Shown here piece by piece: positions 16,763 through 25,448 of a stretch of DNA of 64,000 bases. The notes beneath the pieces are model-generated. The model was not told where the DNA came from. It saw nothing but the letters and a program-made list of their open reading frames with translations, and made no database searches. Numbering within the stretch: position 1 is the first letter of the stretch; each line of letters opens with the position of its first letter. Where the stretch lies: positions 1-64,000 of the forward strand of contig JAWWAC010000001.1 in NCBI GenBank assembly GCA_033721915.1, read 5' to 3'. A program made the translations under genes and the position numbers. The stretch comes from REBR01 sp033721915. Lineage in GTDB: Bacteria; Pseudomonadota; Gammaproteobacteria; Pseudomonadales; Oleiphilaceae.

Positions 16763-18091
16763 ATGTACGCAGTCATCGGCGCAGGTCCCATGGGACTGGC
16801 CACGGCACGCAATCTCGACCGTCATGGCATCGATTTTACCGGCTTTGAGCTCAATGAGGATGTGGGCGGGCTCTGGGACATCGACAATCCCCACAGCACC
16901 GTGTACGACAGTGCCCACCTGATCTCCTCCAAGCGCATGACGGAATTCTCGGAATTCCCCATGGACGACTCCGTGGCGGATTACCCCCATCACGCGCAGC
17001 TGCGACAATACTTCCGGGACTACGCCGCCCACTTCGACCTGTACCGCCATTACCACTTCAACAGCCGTGTGCTCAACTGCGAGCCCACGGATGAAGGCTG
17101 GGCGGTCACCTGGGAGAAGGACGGCCAGACCCGCACCGATACCTTCGAGGGGGTGCTGATCGCCAACGGCACACTGCATTGCCCCAACCGCCCGTCACTG
17201 CCCGGTGACTTTGCCGGGCGGGTGATGCACTCCAGCGAGTACCGTGATCCGTCCGTTTTCGCCGGACAGCGGGTACTGATTGTGGGCTGTGGCAACTCCG
17301 GTGCGGACATCGCCGTGGACGCGGTGCACCATGCCCGCAGCGTGGACCTGTCTGTGCGCCGTGGTTACTACTTTCTGCCCAAGTACCTCCGGGGCAGGCC
17401 CATCGACACCATCGGCGGCAAGCTCAAGCTGCCCCGCCCGCTCAAGCAGAAACTGGATGCGGCACTGATCCGCCAGGTGGTGGGCAAACCCTCGGACTAT
17501 GGCCTGCCGGACCCGGACTACCGCCTCTACGAGTCCCACCCGGTGATGAACTCACTGATACTGCACCACCTGGGACACGGGGATATCCATGCCCGCAAGG
17601 ACATTACCCAGGTGGATGGCCACAGGGTCACCTTCAGCGACGGCAGCCGCGGTGAATACGACCTGATACTCCAGGCCACGGGCTACAAGCTGGACTACCC
17701 CTTTATCGACCGTGAGCACCTGAACTGGCCAAATGACGCCGGCGCCCCGCAGCTGTACCTCAACGCACTGCACCCCCGCTACGACAACCTGTTCATGATG
17801 GGCATGATCGAGGCCATCGGCCTGGGCTGGCAGGGGCGTTACGAGCAGGCGGAAATGGTGGCCCTGTTTATCCGCAACCTGCAGCAGGACACGGACGCGG
17901 CCCGCCAGCTGCAGAAAACCAAAAAGGAACAGGCCACACTGGATGTCGACGGTGGCTACGACTACCTGAACCTGGAGCGCATGGCCTACTACGTGCACAA
18001 GGACAGCTACAAGGCGGCCGTGGCAAAGGAAACCCGGGCACTGAAGCGTGCCCTGCCCGAGTCCGGTCCCAGCCCCGTGCGGGTGGCCTGA
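16763..18091 (+). CDS. Flavin-containing monooxygenase
   Basis: 442-aa FAD/NADPH enzyme. ATG at 16763 follows AAGGAG and starts directly with the FAD-binding GAGPMG; the frame is open further upstream without features. The NADP-binding motif is GCGNSGAD. Between them, FAGRVMHSSEYRDP fits the class B fingerprint FxGxxxHxxxY(R/K) of FMOs rather than the WP ending of Baeyer-Villiger enzymes. The likely reaction is insertion of one oxygen into a soft nucleophile or ketone; the substrate is unknown. It is first in a tight operon with a transporter, an epimerase-like enzyme, an SDR and a permease. Confidence 0.9.
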   Translation: MYAVIGAGPMGLATARNLDRHGIDFTGFELNEDVGGLWDIDNPHSTVYDSAHLISSKRMTEFSEFPMDDSVADYPHHAQLRQYFRDYAAHFDLYRHYHFNSRVLNCEPTDEGWAVTWEKDGQTRTDTFEGVLIANGTLHCPNRPSLPGDFAGRVMHSSEYRDPSVFAGQRVLIVGCGNSGADIAVDAVHHARSVDLSVRRGYYFLPKYLRGRPIDTIGGKLKLPRPLKQKLDAALIRQVVGKPSDYGLPDPDYRLYESHPVMNSLILHHLGHGDIHARKDITQVDGHRVTFSDGSRGEYDLILQATGYKLDYPFIDREHLNWPNDAGAPQLYLNALHPRYDNLFMMGMIEAIGLGWQGRYEQAEMVALFIRNLQQDTDAARQLQKTKKEQATLDVDGGYDYLNLERMAYYVHKDSYKAAVAKETRALKRALPESGPSPVRVA

Positions 18092-18094
18092 ACC

Positions 18095-19021
18095 ATGGAT
18101 GTTGCCCAGGCGATCGACTTCAACCCCGCCAGCCTGATCACACTGAACATCATCATGGCCGGCATGATGTTCGCGGTGTCACTGAACCTGAAACCGGAGG
18201 ATTTCAGCCGGGTACTGAAGGCCCCGGTGGCGCCACTGGCCGGTCTGGCGGCCCAGTTCCTGCTGCTGCCGGCGACCACCTGCCTGTTCACCTGGTGGCT
18301 GCGGGTGGACCCTGAGCTGGCACTGGGCATGATACTGGTGGCCTCCTGCCCCGGGGGCAGCTTCTCCAACATCATGACCTGGCTGGGCAAGGCCAATGTG
18401 GCCGTGTCCGTCAGCATGACCGCCGTGTCGAGCCTCGTGGCCACGGTGCTCACGCCCCTGAATTTCGCCCTGTACGGCTATCTCAACCCCCACACCCGGG
18501 AGCTGCTCACCCGCATCGACCTGCCCGCCACATCCCTGCTGGGGCTGGTGGTCCTGGTACTGGGGGTGCCACTGGTGGCAGGCATGCTGACCGGGCACCG
18601 CTTCCCGGGTTTTGCCCGGCGCAGCGAGAGACCCTTCCGGGTGGTGGCACTGATGGTGTTCCTGGGCTTTGTGGTCATCGCCTTCAGCCGTAATAGCGAG
18701 CTCTTTGTAGAGCGATTCCACACCTTCTTCTGGCTGGTGGTGGCCCACAACCTCCTGGCGCTGGGCCTGGGCTACCTGATGGGCCGCCTGGCCCGGCTGC
18801 CACTGGCGGACCGGAGGGCCGTGATCATGGAAGTGGGCATCCAGAACTCCGGACTGGGGCTGGTGATCATTTTCACCTTCTTCCCACAGGCCGGTGGCAT
18901 GATGCTGATCACCGCTTTCTGGGGGGTCTGGCACCTGGTGGCCGGTCTGTCTCTGGCCCTGCTCTGGTCACGCACACCGCAACCCCCTCCCCTGCAGGAA
19001 ATTACCGGGAAGCCATTATGA
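18095..19021 (+). CDS. Bile acid:sodium symporter (BASS) family protein
   Basis: 308 aa with about nine to ten hydrophobic helices. The motif LVASCPGGSFSNIMTWLGKANVAVS is the conserved core of BASS/ACR3-like carriers, here given as two parts: ASCPGGSFSN and NVAVSVSMTAVSS. It probably imports an amphipathic organic anion with Na+. It starts 3 nt after the monooxygenase stop and overlaps the next gene by 4 nt, so it belongs to the same transcript. This suggests uptake of the pathway substrate, but the ligand is not predictable. Confidence 0.88.
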   Translation: MDVAQAIDFNPASLITLNIIMAGMMFAVSLNLKPEDFSRVLKAPVAPLAGLAAQFLLLPATTCLFTWWLRVDPELALGMILVASCPGGSFSNIMTWLGKANVAVSVSMTAVSSLVATVLTPLNFALYGYLNPHTRELLTRIDLPATSLLGLVVLVLGVPLVAGMLTGHRFPGFARRSERPFRVVALMVFLGFVVIAFSRNSELFVERFHTFFWLVVAHNLLALGLGYLMGRLARLPLADRRAVIMEVGIQNSGLGLVIIFTFFPQAGGMMLITAFWGVWHLVAGLSLALLWSRTPQPPPLQEITGKPL

Positions 19022-19965
19022 ACGCAGAACGCAAACGCATACTGATCACCGGCGCCGCCGGCTACATCGGCAGCCTGCTGGGCAGCCGTCTGGCGGAGTC
19101 CTTTTCCGTGGTCGGCACCGATATCCGCAGCCGTGATGACCTGCCTTTTCCGGTGCGGATTCTCGATGTGCGCAACCCGGCCCTGAAGGACTGGCTGGTG
19201 GAGGAAGGCATCACCCACGTGGTGCACCTGGCCTCCATACTGGATGCCAGCGACGACCGGGCCCGGGACTTCGACATTGACGTCAACGGCACCCGCAATG
19301 TGCTGGAGTGCTGCGTCGGCGCCGGCGTCCGGCACCTGACCGTCACCAGCTCCGGGGCCGCCTACGGCTACCACGCGGACAACCCGGACTGGATCGACGA
19401 AGACCAGCCACTGCGGGGCAATCCGGAGTTTGCCTACGCCGACCACAAGCGCCAGATCGAACAGCTGCTGGCGGAGTACCGTGAGAGCCATCCGGAGCTG
19501 GAGCAGCTGATCTTCCGCCCCGGCACGGTGCTGGGTGCCGAAACCCGCAACCTGATCACCCAGCTGTTCAGCCGCAAGCGGGTGCTGGCCATTCGCGGCA
19601 GCGACTCCCCCTTTGTGTTTATCTGGGACCAGGACCTGCTCAACGCCATGGCCAAGGGCATTGAGAAGGACCTCAAGGGCATCTACAACATGGCCGGCGA
19701 TGGCGCACTGACCCTGCGTGAAATCGCCCGCCTGCTGGACAAGCCACTGATGAACCTGCCCGTGAGCGTGATCACCAACGCACTGCGGCTGGGACGGCTG
19801 CTGCGCATCGGCCGCTATGGCCCTGAGCAGGTGAAGTTCCTGCGCTACCGTCCGGTGCTGGATAACCGCCGTCTGAAGGAAGAGTTCGGCTACCAGCCGC
19901 TGAAAAGCTCCGCCGAGACTTTCCGCTTTTTCATCGAGCATGCCCGGGCCCGGGGCGATTTATGA
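19018..19965 (+). CDS. NAD-dependent epimerase/dehydratase (extended SDR) family protein
   Basis: 315 aa. The Rossmann motif is ITGAAGYIGSLLG at the N-terminus, and the catalytic YxxxK is YADHK near residue 140, preceded by TVTSSGAAYG with the active-site Ser. The first and last 4 nt overlap neighbouring genes (ATGA), indicating strict translational coupling. Extended SDRs act on nucleotide sugars, steroids or other alcohols/ketones; given the operon, a non-sugar small molecule is plausible, but this is inference. Confidence 0.9.
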   Translation: MNAERKRILITGAAGYIGSLLGSRLAESFSVVGTDIRSRDDLPFPVRILDVRNPALKDWLVEEGITHVVHLASILDASDDRARDFDIDVNGTRNVLECCVGAGVRHLTVTSSGAAYGYHADNPDWIDEDQPLRGNPEFAYADHKRQIEQLLAEYRESHPELEQLIFRPGTVLGAETRNLITQLFSRKRVLAIRGSDSPFVFIWDQDLLNAMAKGIEKDLKGIYNMAGDGALTLREIARLLDKPLMNLPVSVITNALRLGRLLRIGRYGPEQVKFLRYRPVLDNRRLKEEFGYQPLKSSAETFRFFIEHARARGDL

Positions 19966-20765
19966 GCTGTGTGCTGATTACCGGTGCCGCCGGCGGTCTG
20001 GGCTGGGCACTGGCACAGGCCTTTTATCACCGTGGCCACTCGCTGCTGCTGACGGACCTGCAGCAGGAGGACCTCAGTGCCCGTGCCGGGACCCTCAACA
20101 AGGCCCCCGCCCATCCACAACAGCGGGTACTGACCCTGGCCGGTGACATCACCCACGAGGATCATCAGCAGTCGCTTCTGGCCATGGCCCGTGAAGAACT
20201 GGGCGGCGTGTCACTGCTGGTGAACAACGCCGGCATCACCCACCGCTCACTGGCGCGGCAGACCGACCCGGCGGTGCTGGCCAAAGTCATGGCCGTGGAC
20301 TGGCAGGCGCCACTGACACTGGCACTGGGGGCACTGCCACAGCTGCAGCAGCACCGTGGCGGAATGATCACCATCGGCTCCATGGCCGGCTGGATGCCGG
20401 TACTGGGTCGCACCGGCTACTGCGCCGCCAAGGCGGCACTGGCCCAGTCATTCGAGGTGCTGCGCTGCGAGCAGATGCACCACGGTGTGCGACTGCTGAT
20501 GGTTTACCCCAGCTTTATTGCCACACCCATCGAGCAGAACGCCCTTGGTGGCGACGGACGGCCCGCCCGCCACCCCCGCTCCGTGGCCGGCCGGGTGCAG
20601 AGTGCCGAGTGGATGGCACAGCGTATTGTCACGGCCTGGGACAAGGGCCACAAACGGGTCTACTCGGACCGATTCTCACGCCTGGCCAGCCTGCTCTGGC
20701 GACTGGCGCCGGACCTGTACCAGCGGCTGATGATGCGCCAGTTTGCCGTGGAGCTGGAGCAGTAA
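19962..20765 (+). CDS. SDR family oxidoreductase
   Basis: 267-aa classical short-chain dehydrogenase. The cofactor motif is TGAAGGLGWALA, NNAG follows at about residue 88, the catalytic Ser is in ITIGSMAGW, and the YxxxK is YCAAK. The presence of an acidic residue (LTDLQ) after strand 2 favours NAD(H). It overlaps the epimerase-like gene by 4 nt and the permease gene by 1 nt. In this operon it probably oxidises or reduces the alcohol/ketone handled by the monooxygenase. Confidence 0.92.
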   Translation: MSCVLITGAAGGLGWALAQAFYHRGHSLLLTDLQQEDLSARAGTLNKAPAHPQQRVLTLAGDITHEDHQQSLLAMAREELGGVSLLVNNAGITHRSLARQTDPAVLAKVMAVDWQAPLTLALGALPQLQQHRGGMITIGSMAGWMPVLGRTGYCAAKAALAQSFEVLRCEQMHHGVRLLMVYPSFIATPIEQNALGGDGRPARHPRSVAGRVQSAEWMAQRIVTAWDKGHKRVYSDRFSRLASLLWRLAPDLYQRLMMRQFAVELEQ

Positions 20766-21499
20766 TGGACCCCTGGATCTGGCTCGGCCTTTTTATTCTC
20801 CTCGCCTACGGCGTGGAGGCCATCACCGGTTTTGGCAGCATTGTCATTGCCCTGTCACTGGGGGCACTGATGCTGCCGCTGGCGCAGCTTCTGCCGGTGC
20901 TGGTGCCACTGAACTGCCTGATGACCGGCTATCTGGTGACGCGCCACCACCGCCATATCCACTGGCCCACGCTGCTGAAGCTGATACTGCCACTGATGGT
21001 GCTGGGCACACTGGCGGGCTACCTGCTGCGCCCTCACCTGGCGGAGAGCCTGCTGCAGCTGCTGCTGGGGGTGCTGATCGTGGCCTTTGCCGGCCGGGAG
21101 CTGTGGCGCATGGCCCGCCAGCAGAGCTCGCCCCGCCCGCCACTGGCCGTGACCCGTGGGATCATGTTCGCCGCCGGCATCAGTCACGGCCTGTTCGCCT
21201 CAGGCGGTCCTCTGCTGGTCTACGGCCTGACCGGGGTGACACTGGACAAGGCCCGATTCAGGGCCACACTGGTCACACTGTGGCTGAGCCTCAACGGCCT
21301 GCTCACGTTGCTGTACCTGGCGGATGGCAGCCTGATCCCGTCACTGCCCCGGCTGGCGGCCTATCTGCCGGTGCTGGTGCTGGGGGTGGTGCTGGGTGAG
21401 TGGCTGCACCACCGGGTCAATGAGCAGCGTTTCCGCCAACTGGTGTTTGTACTTCTGGTGGTCACCGGTATCGCGCTGGTGGCCGGCCACTGGATCTGA
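20765..21499 (+). CDS. TauE/SafE family membrane permease
   Basis: 244 aa with about seven to eight hydrophobic segments in the two-repeat arrangement of the sulfite exporter TauE/SafE (DUF81) family. The N-terminal repeat has AYGVEAITGFGSIVIAL and the second has AAGISHGLFASGGPLLV, each a GFG/GG-containing family hallmark. The start ATG overlaps the SDR stop (TAATG). Members export sulfite, sulfoacetate or other organic anions. In this operon it may expel an acidic end product; that role is inferred from position. Confidence 0.86.
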   Translation: MDPWIWLGLFILLAYGVEAITGFGSIVIALSLGALMLPLAQLLPVLVPLNCLMTGYLVTRHHRHIHWPTLLKLILPLMVLGTLAGYLLRPHLAESLLQLLLGVLIVAFAGRELWRMARQQSSPRPPLAVTRGIMFAAGISHGLFASGGPLLVYGLTGVTLDKARFRATLVTLWLSLNGLLTLLYLADGSLIPSLPRLAAYLPVLVLGVVLGEWLHHRVNEQRFRQLVFVLLVVTGIALVAGHWI

Positions 21500-21619
21500 A
21501 GCCAGTTCACAGATTCACCACCACGGCACCTGTTGCCAACCCACTGCACCACCGGCTGTCCTAGCCTGTTGTTCTCATTGAGCCGTAACGCCAACAACAA
21601 CAGACACAAGGATCGCGAC

Positions 21620-23491
21620 ATGACTGCAATGAAACGGACCCCGGGACACACCCGTACCCGGATGCTGCCGGCACTGGCACTGCTGCCACTGGCCATGGTG
21701 GCCGCCCAGTCACAGGCACAGGACTCCTGCCACCCATTGTCAATGGCCACCTGCGGACTGCCTTTCCCCTCGGACCACCTGGCACAGCCCGACGCCACTT
21801 CCCCCACCGGACAGCGGCTGTCACTGGGCAATGACCTGATACGGGCAGAGGTGCTGGCGCAGCTGCCACAGGAGGCGGGTATCTCTCCGGAAGCCATCTT
21901 CAATGGCGACAGCGGTTTCTCCGCCGCCTCCCCGGTGCTGTTCGAGTTCAACCCGGACAGTCAGTTTGCCGATCTGCCCGGTGACGGTGGCGCACAGGTG
22001 CAGGCCTGGGACCTGACCACCGGTGAGCGGCTGCCACTGCGGGCCGCTTTCAGTGACTATGCCCGCTCATCGGATGTCAGTGCCCCGGCGGAGGTGCTGG
22101 AAGTGCACCCAAGGAGTCGCTGGCACTATGGCCACCGCATCCTGGTGGTGGTCAAACAGGGTCTGCTGGAGCAAGGCAGCGACCAGCCGGGGTTCAGTGA
22201 TCGCCTTGCCGGGCTGCCGGCGAACGACTATCTCAGCGACATGCAGCAACAGATGCAGCAGCTGGGCATCAACCCCCGGCAGGTGCACAGTGCCACCCTG
22301 TTTACCGTCCGGGACCGCCAGGAGGTGAGCGGCCCCATGGAAGCGCTGGTGGACCGCACCTGGAACAGCCCCAGGGGGCTGCGCAACATGGAGGTGGAGT
22401 ACCTGCCACTGAACACGCACCAGTTTGCCCGTGTCACCGGGGAGTTCCGTGTGGACAACTACCGCCGCCAGCAGGGCACCGGCATGGTGGATTTTGACGC
22501 CAGCCCCGGCGAGCAGTGGGCGGGATTCCGCCTGACACTGCCCAGGGCCGCCCGTGACGGGGCGGCGCCCGTGGTGTTCTATATCCACGGACTGGGGGCC
22601 AACATGAGCAGCGACAGCCTGGTGACGGGCATGAACGCCGAGCTGGGCGTGGCCACCTTCAGCGTGAACTTCCCCAACCACGGCGAACGGGCCGAGGCGG
22701 ACGGCGGCGGTGTCTTTGACAACCTCTCCGTGGACCGCCTGCCGGTGCAGGTGGGCATGATCACACAGGCTCCCATTGATTTTGCCGCCGCCCAGAGAAC
22801 GCTGCAGACGGAGCTGGCGACACTGGACCTGGCCGGCCCCACCAGCTGGCGTCACTGGTGGGGCCAGTACGCCGATGGCGTGCCGGACCTGGACACCCGC
22901 CGGGTCATGATTCAGGGCACCTCACTGGGGGGCGTTCTGGGCAGCACCTACGGGGCACTGGCCCCGGAGCTGGATGGGGCCATTTACCAGGTGACCGGTA
23001 ACGGCATTATCAGCATCCTCTCGGAATCCACCCTCTGGGACAGCGCCTTCTCCGGGCTGATGCCGGAGGCGGCCAACGGCGCCGAGGCACTGCTGCTGCG
23101 CGGCGCCGTGCAGCAGCTTCTGGATCACGGTGACGGCATCAACTACGTGGATCGGATGCGTCACCCGCAGCCGGGGCGTAATGTCCGTCCGACACTGGTG
23201 CTGGCCGGCGCCGGGGACCGTATCGTACCCAATAACTCGTCCATCGCCACGGCCCTTCTGGCGGACCTGCCCATCGTGGGTGAAAAGCTCTTCCCCATGC
23301 CCGGCGTGCGTGAGTCGTCGGATTTTGATCCGGAAGGGTTTGGCATGATCCATTACCCGCCACTGGTAATGGACAGCCTCTTTGGCGAGGACCTCAGCGG
23401 CGCCTCCGCCCATGGCGTCTTTGTCCGCCAGTCCGCCAGCGACGACCAGCAGGACTGGATGGAGCGGTTCTTCCTGGATAACCCGCAATAA
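21620..23491 (+). CDS. Secreted lipase/esterase, VolA/Pla-1/cef-type
   Basis: 623 aa. ATG at 21620 has AAGGAT upstream; an N-terminal signal peptide (MLPALALLPLAMVAAQSQA) precedes the mature start at about QDSC. The middle contains VVFYIHGLGANMSSDS (oxyanion loop) and the nucleophile elbow GTSLGG near residue 440, with a late Asp (LAGAGDRIVP) and a His near FGMIHYP. The long N-terminal region before the catalytic domain and the size match extracellular lipases of the Pla-1/cef family. It likely hydrolyses lipid esters outside the inner membrane. It is 120 nt from the permease gene, on the same strand, so co-regulation with that operon is possible. Confidence 0.85.
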   Translation: MTAMKRTPGHTRTRMLPALALLPLAMVAAQSQAQDSCHPLSMATCGLPFPSDHLAQPDATSPTGQRLSLGNDLIRAEVLAQLPQEAGISPEAIFNGDSGFSAASPVLFEFNPDSQFADLPGDGGAQVQAWDLTTGERLPLRAAFSDYARSSDVSAPAEVLEVHPRSRWHYGHRILVVVKQGLLEQGSDQPGFSDRLAGLPANDYLSDMQQQMQQLGINPRQVHSATLFTVRDRQEVSGPMEALVDRTWNSPRGLRNMEVEYLPLNTHQFARVTGEFRVDNYRRQQGTGMVDFDASPGEQWAGFRLTLPRAARDGAAPVVFYIHGLGANMSSDSLVTGMNAELGVATFSVNFPNHGERAEADGGGVFDNLSVDRLPVQVGMITQAPIDFAAAQRTLQTELATLDLAGPTSWRHWWGQYADGVPDLDTRRVMIQGTSLGGVLGSTYGALAPELDGAIYQVTGNGIISILSESTLWDSAFSGLMPEAANGAEALLLRGAVQQLLDHGDGINYVDRMRHPQPGRNVRPTLVLAGAGDRIVPNNSSIATALLADLPIVGEKLFPMPGVRESSDFDPEGFGMIHYPPLVMDSLFGEDLSGASAHGVFVRQSASDDQQDWMERFFLDNPQ

Positions 23492-23503
23492 CGGGCATCA
23501 CAC

Positions 23504-23524
23504 CGGAGCCGGAGCCCGGCTCCG
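23504..23524 (+). terminator. Hairpin after the lipase gene
   Basis: CGGAGCCG and CGGCTCCG pair across a 5-nt loop, 12 nt after the stop codon. No T-run follows. Confidence 0.4.
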
Positions 23525-23563
23525 CACCCGCCGCAAGGCCGAAGCGGGGCACTGGAGGACGAT

Positions 23564-23698
23564 ATGATTGTCATTTCAGGCCCAGACTCTTTTGACGAGA
23601 ATTCCATCTCACTGGGGACCCCTGAAAACGGTTCTCACCCTGATGGCCATAGGGGTATTCTGAAATTCTGCAGCAGGTTGCCAGCAGTGGCTTGTTGA
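23564..23698 (+). CDS. Possible 44-aa small protein
   Basis: An ATG preceded by GGAGG with 5-nt spacing opens a 44-codon frame (starting MIVISGPDSFDENS) in the 320-nt gap between the lipase and the MgtE-N-like gene. It has no signal peptide, membrane helix or motif that I recognise. The strong ribosome site is the only support; it may be chance or a decayed leader peptide. Confidence 0.3.
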   Translation: MIVISGPDSFDENSISLGTPENGSHPDGHRGILKFCSRLPAVAC

Positions 23699-23813
23699 CG
23701 GTGCAGGATAAGGTCCTTCACGGGCCCGGACACCAGGCTGGCTGCCCGACACGGCAGGGTCCCATGGCCCTGCCTCCCAAGCAGGAGACGCCGTTGTAGA
23801 GGGAGAGTTCACC

Positions 23814-24566
23814 ATGGCCAATGTCAGGCAGTACCGTATCCGTTCCAGGCTTTCCTCCATTCGCTCAAGACTGACCTCCATTCGCTCAGGGCAGAGCTCA
23901 CGGCGCCGTGGTGGCTCAATGTGGGCCGGCTTGCGGGCTGCCGGTTCCGGGCTGGTGCGGTTCCTGTCGGGGCTGGCCTCCTCCCGGGAGCGGGCAAAGA
24001 CACTGGCGCTGCTGGGGGAAAAGCTGCCAACGCCTCTGTTGGTGCCCTTCTCCCGCCGGGTCCTGGGTCCCGAGGGGGTGGCCAGGGCACTGACCCACAT
24101 GGACCCGGAACGCATCGCCACGCTGTCCCAGTCCTTCAGCCCCCGGTTTATCGCCGGGATCGCAGTGGCACTGGACCCGGAATCCAGGGCCCGCATACTC
24201 AAGCCGCTGCCCTTTGATGTGGTGCTGGCAACGGCACGGCCACTGATCGAGATGGAGGCCTACCGGGTGACCGCGGACTTTGCCGCCATGCTGCCAAGGC
24301 CTCATCTCAAGCAGCTGGTGGTGCAGCTGAACGACCCGGTGGGAGTGGCCCATATCTCCGGGCATATGCCGGTGGAGCGTTCGGCGGAGGTGCTGCTGGC
24401 GTTCTCACCCCGTCTGGCGGCACAGGTGCTGAACGAGGTCATGAACCAGGGCTACCGGGACACAGTGTCCAGTGTCGGCCCGTTGCTCTCGGAGGAACGG
24501 CGAGAGGCCATGACCCCTTACCTGATTCCCCGCACCCGGGATCAGCTGGTCTCACGACTGGGCTGA
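23814..24566 (+). CDS. Hypothetical protein with MgtE-N-like helical repeats
   Basis: 250 aa, start supported by GGGAGAG 6 nt upstream. The first 30 residues are Arg/Ser-rich and contain a 7-residue repeat (RSRLSSI, RSRLTSI, RS). From about residue 70 the sequence is a string of short amphipathic helices with recurring acidic-Pro turns (MDPERIATL, LDPESRARIL, LNDPVGVAHI), which resembles the superhelical N domain of MgtE-type proteins. There are no membrane helices or catalytic motifs. A scaffold or regulatory role is possible; function unknown. It stands alone on the plus strand. Confidence 0.72.
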   Translation: MANVRQYRIRSRLSSIRSRLTSIRSGQSSRRRGGSMWAGLRAAGSGLVRFLSGLASSRERAKTLALLGEKLPTPLLVPFSRRVLGPEGVARALTHMDPERIATLSQSFSPRFIAGIAVALDPESRARILKPLPFDVVLATARPLIEMEAYRVTADFAAMLPRPHLKQLVVQLNDPVGVAHISGHMPVERSAEVLLAFSPRLAAQVLNEVMNQGYRDTVSSVGPLLSEERREAMTPYLIPRTRDQLVSRLG

Positions 24567-24695
24567 TACAGCACTGGCCGTGTGGCCGTATTGCCGGATC
24601 CGTGCACAGGCAAGAAAAGGAAAGGTAAGAAAAAGAGGAGGTAGGGACAGAAACGGATGGTCCCCGTCTCTACCCCTGAAACGCCATGACCGGGC

Positions 24696-24977
24696 TCAGT
24701 CGTCGCGCTTGGTGACTTCCAGCAGGTGGTAGCCGAACTGGGTCTGCACCGGGCCCTGCACCTCATTCAGTGGGGCACTGAAGACCACCTTGTCGAATTC
24801 CGGCACCATCTGGCCCGGACCAAAGCTGCCCAGTTCGCCACCGCTCTGGCCGGAGGGGCACTTGGAGTGTTCCTTGGCCAGCTTGCCAAAATCCTCGCCC
24901 GCCTGGATCTTTGCCTTCAGGTCCTTACAGACCGCTTCGCTTTCCACCAGAATGTGTCGTGCTGCTGCTTGTGTCAT
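24696..24977 (-). CDS. ppiC: Peptidylprolyl isomerase, parvulin (PpiC) type
   Basis: 93-aa single-domain parvulin. It contains ARHILVESEAVCKDL, the FGKLAKEHSKCPSG segment, GGELGSFGPGQMVPEFD and the closing FGYHLLEV, all PpiC landmarks. It has no signal peptide, so it acts in the cytoplasm as a general prolyl cis-trans isomerase or chaperone. It is followed on the same strand upstream by the DUF1289 gene with about 80 nt between them. Confidence 0.95.
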   Translation of the reverse strand: MTQAAARHILVESEAVCKDLKAKIQAGEDFGKLAKEHSKCPSGQSGGELGSFGPGQMVPEFDKVVFSAPLNEVQGPVQTQFGYHLLEVTKRDD

Positions 24978-25060
24978 GAGTGTCTCTCATTGATGATGAA
25001 TGGAAGGGGGGAGTTTACCAGACACCGGCAACAATGCGGATGAAATCCGCAACGGCCAAC

Positions 25061-25324
25061 TCAGGACTGGCTCCCATCCTCAAGCTGCTGGGCCAGTGCC
25101 TTTTCCACCCCCTTGCCGTAGAGTTTGCGCAGGGCTTTCGCCTCTTTGCTGTTGCCACGGCCGTGGGAATCCAGTATCCGCTCCCAGATGGCCTGTTTTT
25201 CCTGGGCCGAGAGCTTTTTCCACTGCTTCTTTTCCGACCGGGTGCGGCCACAGGCCTTGCACTCACCGGCTTTGTTGAATTCGCAGATATCGATACAGGG
25301 TTTCTTGATGACCAACGGCTGCAT
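25061..25324 (-). CDS. DUF1289 family protein
   Basis: 87 aa. The N-terminal half has the Cys pattern of this small family: KKPCIDICEF, then GECKACGRT, which may bind a metal. The central KQWKKLSAQEKQAIWERI is the other conserved part. ATG at 25324 has GGGAGG 4-5 nt upstream; a longer frame needs GTG. The C-terminal Glu/Lys-rich helix extends about 30 residues past the usual domain. Function is not established. Confidence 0.88.
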   Translation of the reverse strand: MQPLVIKKPCIDICEFNKAGECKACGRTRSEKKQWKKLSAQEKQAIWERILDSHGRGNSKEAKALRKLYGKGVEKALAQQLEDGSQS

Positions 25325-25448
25325 GGTGCCTCCCACGAATGCATTACATTCTCAATGGTGAGACTCAACCCAGGCCGGGACAAGGGGTGCGGGGAGAAAG
25401 AAAACCTATGGCGTCCATGCCTGTCATCAATCCCGCTGGCATTGTGAT

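Noticed and set aside
18772..19941. A 389-codon minus-strand frame opposite the epimerase-like gene
   Set aside because: The sense strand carries clear Rossmann and YxxxK motifs; the antisense product is His/Gln-rich and has no features.
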